Shown here piece after piece: positions 57,262-64,000 of a stretch of DNA of 64,000 nucleotides. Position 1 is the first letter of the stretch; the number at the start of each line of letters is the position of its first letter. The notes beneath the pieces were generated by a model. The model was given only the letters and a program-made list of their open reading frames with translations. It was not told where the DNA came from and made no database searches. A program made the translations under genes and the position numbers. Source of the DNA: Pararobbsia alpina_A (lineage in GTDB: Bacteria; Pseudomonadota; Gammaproteobacteria; Burkholderiales; Burkholderiaceae); the NCBI RefSeq assembly GCF_965118125.1, contig NZ_OZ221287.1:2232001-2296000 (forward strand). Direction: 5' to 3'.

Positions 57262-58167
57262 ATGCCCATCAAAGTCGGAACGGCGAGCTGGACGGACCCT
57301 ACGCTCATCAAGTCCAAGCGCTTTTATCCACCCGGTTGTTCGTCGGCGGAAGGGCGGCTGCGCTTTTATTCGTCCGTGTTCCCGATGGTCGAAGTCGACA
57401 GCAGCTACTACGCCATGCCCAATGGCGCGAACTCGGCGCTTTGGGTCGAGCGCACGCCACCGGACTTCACGTTCAATATCAAGGCGTTTCGGCTGCTGAC
57501 GGGCCACCAGACGGGGCGCGAGATGTTCCCCAAGGACATGCAGCCGTCGTTGCCCGAGAACGGCAAGAAGAACCTCTACTACAAGGACTTGCCGCCCGAG
57601 ATTCGCCACGAAATCTGGCGCCGATATATTGAAGCGATCAATCCGCTGCGCACCGGTGGCAAGCTTGGCGCCGTGCATTTCCAGTTCGCGCCGTGGATCG
57701 TCAATAACCCCGAAGGTCGTCAGCACGTCGAGCATTGCGCCGAACGGATGGACGGCTTCACCGTGGCGGCCGAATTCCGCCATCGCTCCTGGTTTGCCGA
57801 CGACAAGCGCACCGAAGCCACACTGGATTTCAAACGCGCGCTAGGTCTCGTCAATGTGACGGTCGACGAACCACAGGGCGCGACGAACAGCATTCCGTCG
57901 GTCTGGGAACCGACCAACGACGACCTCGCGATCGTCCGGCTGCATGGCCGTAACCACGAAACCTGGAATATCCAGGGCGCGACCGCAGCATCGTCGCGAT
58001 TCAACTACGATTACAACGACGACGAACTTGGCGAACTCGCGACGCAGATCTACGAGATATCGCGTCTCGTCTCGATGACGCACGTTGTGTTCAACAACAA
58101 CTACGAGGACCAGGGGCAGCGCAACGCGATGTCGCTGATGGGTATCCTCGAAGCAATGTCCGGGTAA
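57262..58167 (+). CDS. DUF72 domain-containing protein
   Basis: A 301-residue TIM-barrel-like protein of the DUF72/YecE family. It begins KVGTASWTDPTLIKSKRFYP, followed by FYSSVFPMVEVDSSYYAMP, FTFNIKAFRLLTGHQTG and AEFRHRSWFADD, and ends with a segment VFNNNYEDQGQRNAMSLM typical of the family. The biochemical role is unknown. The start is the ATG at 57262; upstream GTG/TTG codons add four residues. polB begins 41 bp later on the same strand. Confidence 0.9.
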   Translation: MPIKVGTASWTDPTLIKSKRFYPPGCSSAEGRLRFYSSVFPMVEVDSSYYAMPNGANSALWVERTPPDFTFNIKAFRLLTGHQTGREMFPKDMQPSLPENGKKNLYYKDLPPEIRHEIWRRYIEAINPLRTGGKLGAVHFQFAPWIVNNPEGRQHVEHCAERMDGFTVAAEFRHRSWFADDKRTEATLDFKRALGLVNVTVDEPQGATNSIPSVWEPTNDDLAIVRLHGRNHETWNIQGATAASSRFNYDYNDDELGELATQIYEISRLVSMTHVVFNNNYEDQGQRNAMSLMGILEAMSG

Positions 58168-58208
58168 CGGCGTTAGAATCGCGCCGGACCGAAAATCGAG
58201 GTGGGCGT

Positions 58209-60770
58209 TTGACCGAGCAGGAACAGGGATTTCTTTTGACCCGTCATTGGCGGGATACCGACTCAGGCACAGAAGTCGAATTCTGGCTTGCGACGGATGC
58301 TGGGCCGCGGCAAGTGCGGTTGCGCCCGCCGATGTCGGTCGCCTTTATCCCTGTCGAGCAACGTGACTACGTCGAACGCGTGATTCAGGATTCGCGTGAC
58401 CTGGCGATGGAAGGGCGACGTGCTCCGCGCATCGAACTGCGCGACCTTGAACTCCGCGACTTCCATCAGCGGCCCGTCTTCGGTCTCTATTGCGATCAAT
58501 ATCGCGTCCTGACCAAGCTCGACAAGCGTCTGCGTGAAAGCGGGGTCGACGTCTACGAGGCGGATATTTTCCCGCACGATCGCTATCTGATGGAGCGCTT
58601 CATTACCGCACCGGTCTCGTTCAGCGGCGAGCCCGATGCTCGAGGTGCTCTCGTGAATGCCGAGATGCGTCCGGCTCCCGCCTATCGGCCCCGGCTCAGG
58701 ATCGTGTCCCTCGACATCGAGACAAGCGCACAGGGCGATCTCTATTCGATCGCCCTAGAGGGATGCGGGCAGCGTCAGGTTTATATGCTCGGACCGGCCA
58801 ACGGAGCCAACGGAGCCAACGGAGCCGACGGAGCCAACGGAGCCAACGCGGCCAACGGCACCGACTCGGCGAATGCGGCGAACGAGAAAACCCCGGCGCT
58901 TGATTTCGATCTCGAGTATTGCGAGTCGCGCGCGCAGATGCTCGAGCGGCTTGTCGCGTGGTTTGACCGACACGATCCCGATGCGGTGATCGGCTGGAAT
59001 CTCGTGCAGTTCGACTTGCGAATCCTGCACGAACACTCACAGCGTTTGCGCGTACCGCTGCGCCTTGGCCGCGGACGCAGCGTGCTCGAGTGGCGCGAAC
59101 ACGGTATGCGTGAAGGGCACTTCTTCGCATCGGCTGCGGGCCGACTGATCATCGACGGCATCGAAGCGTTGCGCTCGGCGACATGGAGCTTTCCGTCGTT
59201 CAGCCTCGAATCAGTCTCTCAGACGCTGCTCGGCGAAGGCAAGGCGATCGACACGCCGTATCAACGCATGGACGAGATTCAGCGTCGCTTCGACGAGGAC
59301 AAGCCGGCGCTCGCGCAGTACAACCTCAAGGACTGTGAACTCGTCACACGGATCTTCGAGAAGACCGAACTTCTGCCGTTCCTGCTCGAACGCGCAACGG
59401 TCACGGGCCTGCAAGCCGATCGAAGCGGTGGATCGGTCGCAGCCTTTACGCATCTATATCTGCCGTTGATGCACAGGCAGGGTTATGTCGCGCCCAATGT
59501 GGGCGACATTCAGGGCGCGGCGATTCCCGGCGGCTTTGTGATGGACTCACGCCCCGGCTTGTACGACTCGGTGCTGGTGCTCGACTACAAGAGCCTCTAT
59601 CCGTCGATCATTCGCACGTTCCTCATCGATCCTGTGGGTCTTGTCGAAGGCCTGCACGCACCGGAGTCCGAAGCTGAAGCCGACACCCACGCCGGAGCCA
59701 GCTCCGAAACCAGCGGCGGAGCCAAAGCCGGGCCCAAGGCTGGAGCTAGAGTCTCAACAACGGTGCCGGGCTTTATCGGTGCGCGCTTCTCACGCGAGAA
59801 ACACGCTTTACCGTCCATCGTGACGCAGATTTCCCAGGGGCGAGAAGCGGCCAAGCGCGACAAGAACAAGCCGCTCTCGCAGGCACTCAAGATCATCATG
59901 AACGCGTTCGCCGGTGTGCTCGGTGCGAACGGGTGCCGGTTCTTCGATCCCCGTCTGACGTCGTCGATCACGATGCGCGGCCATGAAATCATGCACAAGA
60001 CGCGCGCGCTTATCGAAGCCCGCGGTTACGAAGTGATTTACGGCGATACCGACTCGACATTCGTCTGGCTCAAGCGGGCGCGCAGCGAAGAAGACGCGGG
60101 CGAGATCGGTCGCAAGCTCGTCGCCTATGTCAACGCCTGGTGGCGGGAGCATCTCGCTGAGGAGTACGGGCTCGACAGCGTGCTCGAGCTTCAGTTCGAA
60201 ACGCACTACGCCCGCTTCTTTATGCCGACCGTGCGTGGCACGGAAGAGGGTAGCAAGAAGCGGTATGCGGGGCTGACGTTGCGCCAGAATGGCATCGAAG
60301 AGGTCGTGTATCGCGGACTCGAGACGGTACGCACCGACTGGACGCCGCTAGCGCAGCAGTTCCAGCAAGAGCTGTATCGTCGGATTTTCAAGCGTGAACC
60401 GCATGAGGACTTTCTGCGCGACTACGTGCGGCGCACGCTGAGCGGGGAGTTCGATGAGCTGCTCGTGTATCGCAAGCGTCTGAGGCGTCCGCTCAAGGAA
60501 TACGAACGCAACGTGCCGCCGCATGTTCGGGCGGCTCGCCTGGCCGATGACTTCAATCGAACGCAGGGACGCCCGCTGCAATACCAGAACGGCGGCTGGA
60601 TCAGCTATGTGATGACGACCGGTGGTCCCGAGCCGCTCGAGACGTGGCGCTCTCCGATTGACTACGACTTCTACGTGACGCGCCAGCTCAAGCCTTTAGC
60701 GGACGCCATTCTGCCGTTTCTTCGTCAGAACTTCGACACGCTGGTATCGGGACAGGCCGCGTTGTTCTAA
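58209..60770 (+). CDS. polB: DNA polymerase II (family B)
   Basis: An 853-residue B-family polymerase for lesion bypass and replication restart. Exonuclease motif I is in SLDIETSAQG (about 168); polymerase motifs are DYKSLYPSIIRTF (about 460), the Kx6NSxYG-like KIIMNAFAGVLG and YGDTDSTFVW (about 612). Two low-complexity insertions are seen: a run of NGA-type repeats (about 196-223, encoded by a 9-bp DNA repeat GGAGCCAAC) and an Ala/Gly/Ser stretch (about 482-515). They lie on loops and probably do not break the fold. The TTG at 58209 is the likely start. Confidence 0.92.
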   Translation: MTEQEQGFLLTRHWRDTDSGTEVEFWLATDAGPRQVRLRPPMSVAFIPVEQRDYVERVIQDSRDLAMEGRRAPRIELRDLELRDFHQRPVFGLYCDQYRVLTKLDKRLRESGVDVYEADIFPHDRYLMERFITAPVSFSGEPDARGALVNAEMRPAPAYRPRLRIVSLDIETSAQGDLYSIALEGCGQRQVYMLGPANGANGANGADGANGANAANGTDSANAANEKTPALDFDLEYCESRAQMLERLVAWFDRHDPDAVIGWNLVQFDLRILHEHSQRLRVPLRLGRGRSVLEWREHGMREGHFFASAAGRLIIDGIEALRSATWSFPSFSLESVSQTLLGEGKAIDTPYQRMDEIQRRFDEDKPALAQYNLKDCELVTRIFEKTELLPFLLERATVTGLQADRSGGSVAAFTHLYLPLMHRQGYVAPNVGDIQGAAIPGGFVMDSRPGLYDSVLVLDYKSLYPSIIRTFLIDPVGLVEGLHAPESEAEADTHAGASSETSGGAKAGPKAGARVSTTVPGFIGARFSREKHALPSIVTQISQGREAAKRDKNKPLSQALKIIMNAFAGVLGANGCRFFDPRLTSSITMRGHEIMHKTRALIEARGYEVIYGDTDSTFVWLKRARSEEDAGEIGRKLVAYVNAWWREHLAEEYGLDSVLELQFETHYARFFMPTVRGTEEGSKKRYAGLTLRQNGIEEVVYRGLETVRTDWTPLAQQFQQELYRRIFKREPHEDFLRDYVRRTLSGEFDELLVYRKRLRRPLKEYERNVPPHVRAARLADDFNRTQGRPLQYQNGGWISYVMTTGGPEPLETWRSPIDYDFYVTRQLKPLADAILPFLRQNFDTLVSGQAALF

Positions 60771-60773
60771 CGC

Positions 60774-61493
60774 TCAGACGCGCCCGATATACCGGCACAC
60801 CAGCATGTGGCGTTTCCACCCAAAGCCCGGTGCACGTCGCACTTCGAAGCCCGCGGCGCGCAGCGCGCGCTTGACCTCGCCCGCGCTCGTGTAAGTTGCC
60901 AGCGTCGCACCTGGATGCGCGACGCGCGCGAGCGAAGCGACCAGCGAGGGTGACCAGAGTTCGGGGTTCTTCGCCGGCGCAAAGCCGTCGAGGTAGAACG
61001 CATCGGCATGCAGGTCAAGCTCGGGCAGCGCTTCGACCGCATCGTCGAACATCAGCGTGAGGCGGACCGCGCCGCGCTCAAAGTCGATCGCGTGTGCGCC
61101 AGGGCGCAATGCGGGCCACGCGTTCGCCAGCTCATGCGCGAGAACGCCCATAGGAGCGTCGCTGATGACAGCGTCATGCGCACGCCGCAGATCGTCGACG
61201 GTCATCGGAAACCTTTCAAGCGACACGAAGTGCAGATGCGCACACCGCGCCGGATCCGCGCGCCACGCCGCCCAGGTCGTCAGGAAGTTGATGCCCATGC
61301 CGAAACCCGTTTCGAGCACGGTGAATCTCGATCGGTTCTGCCAGCGCTGCGGCAAGCCATTGCCGTCGACAAACACATGGCGTGCCTGCGCGAGCCCGCC
61401 CGCAGCGCTGTGGTAGATGTCGTCGTGAAGCAACGAATACGGCGTGCCGTCTTCACGAAAGGCAATCGAAGCGGGAGTCAGGGATTCAGTCAT
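60774..61493 (-). CDS. mnmD: tRNA (5-methylaminomethyl-2-thiouridine)(34)-methyltransferase MnmD
   Basis: A 239-residue SAM-dependent enzyme equal to the N-terminal domain of MnmC, without its FAD oxidoreductase half. It has TVLETGFGMGINFLTTWAAW (SAM site, about 57), the region HLHFVSLERFPMTVDDL, and the catalytic FYLDGFAPAKNPELW (about 167). It completes the wobble-uridine modification of several tRNAs. It converges on polB with 3 bp between stops. Confidence 0.9.
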   Translation of the reverse strand: MTESLTPASIAFREDGTPYSLLHDDIYHSAAGGLAQARHVFVDGNGLPQRWQNRSRFTVLETGFGMGINFLTTWAAWRADPARCAHLHFVSLERFPMTVDDLRRAHDAVISDAPMGVLAHELANAWPALRPGAHAIDFERGAVRLTLMFDDAVEALPELDLHADAFYLDGFAPAKNPELWSPSLVASLARVAHPGATLATYTSAGEVKRALRAAGFEVRRAPGFGWKRHMLVCRYIGRV

Positions 61494-61561
61494 GCGCGTA
61501 GAGGCGGCGGTTGCCGAATCATAGCTGCGCTAGACTGTCGAGAACAGCCACGGAGGTTCGC

Positions 61562-61858
61562 ATGATCCGCAAGACGCTCAATGCTTCACGTCTGCAAGAG
61601 GAAGTCAGCCGCCGCTTGCAGAAGTTGCCGGAAGTGAACGACGAGGGCGTGCGAATCGCGGTGCCAAGGCCGAAGCTTCAGGAGCCCGACAAGAAAGGGT
61701 GTAACTGGACAATGAAACACTTCGGCAACGCAGCGGGCCTTGAACGTTCGATCGCCATGGTGCTCGAAGCAGTGCAAGCCGAATACAACCTCGCCGATGA
61801 GGCGACCGGCAAAGAAAAGGACGATCCCTTCGCCTTGTTCGATCGCAAGCCCGAGTAG
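61562..61858 (+). CDS. small conserved hypothetical protein
   Basis: A 98-residue protein from the ATG at 61562, preceded by CGGAGG. The middle has VRIAVPRPKLQEPDKKGCNW, and a helix AAGLERSIAMVLEAVQAEY. It is probably cytosolic. The codon use is core-like. I recognise no named family, though small proteins of this design are common in Burkholderia. Confidence 0.6.
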   Translation: MIRKTLNASRLQEEVSRRLQKLPEVNDEGVRIAVPRPKLQEPDKKGCNWTMKHFGNAAGLERSIAMVLEAVQAEYNLADEATGKEKDDPFALFDRKPE

Positions 61859-62267
61859 GGTTTGCAACCGATCCGAATGGCGATCTGAACAGCATTCAGG
61901 TCCGATTGGCGGAAATGCAGCATATGGCGGACGGTAGAAACATAGTCGAAGTTTTTATGCGGCATTGATAACGCGCGCGATACAGTGCATCACGCACTCC
62001 GCCAATTTCGTGTAGATTACTGACCCATGAACACGCGCTCGTCCTTTTCGCATTCCATCGCTTTTCGTCACGCGACGACGGCCTTCGCCGCCGCAGCGCT
62101 GACGCGCGTCGTTCTGAAAGCAAAAAAACAGCCGCTCATCTGACCGGAGCGCTGTTCCGTCAGATGTGACGGAACCATCGCTGCGGCTCATCTCTTTCCC
62201 TTCCGCGTTGTCCGTGACTCTGACTGGCCTGATCGGTTCAGCTTAATGGGTCTATGGAGCATTGAAT
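61859..62267. other. leader region before the DapA-family gene
   Basis: About 410 bases. It contains a possible 38-residue ORF (62027-62143), a perfect 8-bp hairpin GTTCCGTC / GACGGAAC (62154-62175) and a ribosome site GGAG at 62256. Repeats of CTCATCT lie around the hairpin. A structured leader is possible. Confidence 0.4.
62027..62143 (+). CDS. possible small ORF, 38 residues
   Basis: An ATG frame reading MNTRSSFSHSIAFRH, an Ala-rich centre and KKQPLI at the end. Third positions are mostly G or C, like real genes here. No clear Shine-Dalgarno is present. It ends 10 bp before a hairpin and 125 bp before the DapA-family start, so a leader peptide is one option. Confidence 0.3.
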   Translation: MNTRSSFSHSIAFRHATTAFAAAALTRVVLKAKKQPLI

Positions 62268-63254
62268 ATGTCCTCGTTTTCTGGCATCTGGATTCCTTTG
62301 GTCACGCCTTTTTCTAGCGGCGTGGTGGATCAACCGGCATTGCGCGCGCTCGTCGCGTCTTACGTGGATAGCGGCATCTCGGGTTTTGTGGCGTTGGGCA
62401 CGACGGGGGAACCCGCTTCGCTGACCGATGCGGAACAACGCGAGGTGCTCGCTACGATTCTCGACGCCGCGCAGGGATTACCGGTCGTCGCGGGCCTCGC
62501 AGGCAATAACACGGCGGAACTCCATGCGCGAGTCGCCGAACTCAACGCATTGCCGCTCGCCGGCCTGCTTGTGCCGGCGCCGTACTACGTGAGGCCCTCG
62601 CAACAGGGCTTGCAGACGCACTTCACGACACTGGCTGATCTCAGCGAGCATCCGCTGATCGTGTACGACATTCCGTATCGGACGGGCGTACGTATCGAGC
62701 TTCAGACCTTGCTGGCGCTCGCCGCACATCCGAATATCGTTGCCATCAAGGACTGCGCGGCATCGATCGACACCACGCTTGCGTTGATTCGCGATGGCCG
62801 GCTGTCCGTGCTGGCGGGTGACGATATCCAGTTCTTCAATACGGTCTGTCTCGGTGGGCATGGAGCGATCGCTGCGACTGCGCATCTGCGAACGCATGAG
62901 TTTGTCGCTGTGTGGAATGCCGTCCGTGACGGGCGGCTGGACGACGCACGCGACGCGTTCCATCGCATCGTGCCGATGATTCAGACGCTCGTCGGCGAGC
63001 CCAATCCGGCGCCGGTGAAGGCCGCGTTGTCGATCCAGAGACGAATCGACCCCTCGCTTCGCGCGCCCATGACGCAGGCCTCGGAGGCGATGTTCGAGCG
63101 CTTGCGTGTGTTGTTTGATGCGCCCGGCGTGGACGGCAGCACTGCGGACGCCCGGACCGCCGCCAATCACGCCTCGGGCGACAACGCTGCCGCCGCCTCC
63201 CACAACCGCGCTCCAGGTACGACTATCGGCGAACGCGTTCCCGTCAGCCCTTGA
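62268..63254 (+). CDS. 4-hydroxy-tetrahydrodipicolinate synthase (DapA) family aldolase
   Basis: A 328-residue class I aldolase. The Schiff-base Lys161 is in VAIKDCAAS, the catalytic Tyr133 in IVYDIPYRTG, and the Thr pair in VALGTTGEPASL. Positions match E. coli DapA. It may make dihydrodipicolinate or act on sugar acids; the neighbouring sugar-transporter gene favours a catabolic paralogue, but that is inference. The C-terminus from about 290 is a disordered Ala/Asn-rich tail not found in canonical DapA. The start is the ATG at 62268 with GGAG upstream. Confidence 0.85.
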   Translation: MSSFSGIWIPLVTPFSSGVVDQPALRALVASYVDSGISGFVALGTTGEPASLTDAEQREVLATILDAAQGLPVVAGLAGNNTAELHARVAELNALPLAGLLVPAPYYVRPSQQGLQTHFTTLADLSEHPLIVYDIPYRTGVRIELQTLLALAAHPNIVAIKDCAASIDTTLALIRDGRLSVLAGDDIQFFNTVCLGGHGAIAATAHLRTHEFVAVWNAVRDGRLDDARDAFHRIVPMIQTLVGEPNPAPVKAALSIQRRIDPSLRAPMTQASEAMFERLRVLFDAPGVDGSTADARTAANHASGDNAAAASHNRAPGTTIGERVPVSP

Positions 63255-64000
63255 CGGCACCCGTCGTGAGCCCCGATACGATGCGTTTCTGAAAAACGAG
63301 CACGAGCGCAACGACTGGCACGGTCACGAGCACGGAGGCAGCCATGATATTGGCCCAGGGCAATTCATGCGCGCTGCCTCCGGTGATCATCGAGATGGCG
63401 ACGGGCACCGTGCGCTGCTCGTTGGTCAGCGTAAAGGTCAGCGCGAACAGGAACTCGTTCCATGCAGCGATAAACGCGAGCAGGCCCGTCGTGACGAGGG
63501 CCGGCATCATCAGCGGCACGAAAACTCGGACCAGCACGGACCACGGGCTCGCGCCATCCATGACAGCGGCTTCTTCAAGTTCCTGAGGCAGACCTTGTAC
63601 ATACGTGGTCAGCACCCAGACCGTAAAGGGCAGGGTGAAGATCAGATACGAGAACACGAGTGAAGCGAGGTTGTTATAGAGCCCGAGCGCCCGAATCAGT
63701 TCGAACATCCCCGACAGCACCGCGACTTGCGGAAACATCGACACAGCGAGGATCGACATTAGAATCGTCTGTCTGCCGCGGAATCTGACACGGCCCAGCG
63801 CATAGGCTGCGGTGATGCCCAACAACGTTGAGAGTGCGACGGTCGCCACCGACACCAGCAACGAGTTCAGCAGATTCGCGGCAAAGGGTTGCCCGCGGAA
63901 AATGCTGACGTAGTTGCGCCATTCGAAGAAGGCAGGGTAGTAATCGATTCGGAACAACTGTGAGGCGGGCTTCAGCGATGAAATGACCGCGTAGTAGAAC
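63244..64000 (-). CDS. carbohydrate ABC transporter permease (MalG-type), 5' end outside window
   Basis: The frame continues to the window edge (residues FYYAVISSLKPASQLFRIDY), so the gene starts beyond 64000. Hydrophobic segments include LLNSLLVSVATVALSTLLGI, the ILMSILAVSMFPQVAVLSGM region, and a C-terminal VLVTVPVVALVLVFQKR. The EAA loop is EEAAVMDGASPWSVLVRVFV, which contacts the ATPase. This is an inner-membrane permease of a CUT1-type sugar importer; other subunits should lie to the right. It ends 11 bp inside the convergent DapA-family gene. Confidence 0.9.
   Translation of the reverse strand, partial: FYYAVISSLKPASQLFRIDYYPAFFEWRNYVSIFRGQPFAANLLNSLLVSVATVALSTLLGITAAYALGRVRFRGRQTILMSILAVSMFPQVAVLSGMFELIRALGLYNNLASLVFSYLIFTLPFTVWVLTTYVQGLPQELEEAAVMDGASPWSVLVRVFVPLMMPALVTTGLLAFIAAWNEFLFALTFTLTNEQRTVPVAISMITGGSAHELPWANIMAASVLVTVPVVALVLVFQKRIVSGLTTGAVKG

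Overview
The window looks like chromosome from a Burkholderiaceae bacterium (Burkholderia/Paraburkholderia-like). Support: GC-rich genes with C/G-ending codons, a complete iscRSUA-hscBA-fdx-iscX locus, prfB with the recoded UGA next to lysS, a double-length UvrA, glnA-glnL-glnG behind a sigma-54-type promoter, polB and a MalG-type sugar permease. I cannot fix genus or species from sequence alone. Most of the window is ordinary core genome; accessory material lies at the left edge (about 1-3300) and near 56.2-57.2 kb.

Layout. 0.1-3.3 kb: AT-richer accessory genes (unknown protein, DUF4145 protein, membrane protein, two small minus-strand ORFs, one apparently frameshifted). 3.4-9.6 kb: FMN/FAD/2Fe-2S oxidoreductase with a GST, tartrate/D-malate dehydrogenase, a Gfo/Idh/MocA oxidoreductase and a Gly/His/Trp-rich lipoprotein. 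9.8-16.9 kb: a low-molecular-weight tyrosine phosphatase and the Fe-S cluster assembly locus, with its promoter and an intrinsic terminator splitting it in two. 17-21.6 kb: glycine-zipper protein, MarR regulator, lysS, prfB. 21.9-29.6 kb: tandem-fused uvrA, glutathione peroxidase, alpha/beta hydrolase. 29.7-30.8 kb: two identical tRNA-Leu(CAG) genes and four tRNA-like units. 31-38.7 kb: rnr, rlmB, a sirtuin, rpiA, a PaiB-like protein, yggX, argA. 38.7-49 kb: hrpA, a YVTN beta-propeller protein, a sterol desaturase family protein, an EI24 protein, a CinA-N protein, a TAXI binding protein and a rhodanese. 49.4-53.9 kb: nitrogen control (glnA, glnL, glnG). 54-64 kb: pirin, xth, a coiled-coil/TM pair, a DUF72 protein, polB, mnmD, a DapA-family lyase and a partial sugar ABC permease cut by the window end.

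The most unusual structure is the minus-strand array at 29732-30825. Two transcription units each begin with a perfect TTGACA -35 box and a tRNA-Leu(CAG) gene. Behind the tRNA follow one unit (D) or three units (C, B, A) of 106-107 nt. Each unit keeps the tRNA acceptor stem, the last 21 nt of the tRNA and the ACCA end, but replaces the D, anticodon and variable arms with other hairpins. Between copies the stems change by compensating substitutions, which supports selection on RNA structure. Every tRNA and every unit is followed by a hairpin with a GNRA tetraloop and a U tail, and the next unit starts only about 11-15 nt further on. The layout recalls the tRNA-3'-end repeats known downstream of E. 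coli tyrT, but this tRNA-Leu version is not one I recognise.

How genes work together: IscR controls cluster assembly on IscU/IscA using sulfur from IscS, with HscBA and ferredoxin as partners. GlnL and GlnG sense nitrogen and act on the glnA promoter. prfB-lysS, rlmB-sirtuin and sterol desaturase-EI24 are compact pairs. argA and hrpA diverge from a palindromic -10 element that would give both very short or absent leaders.
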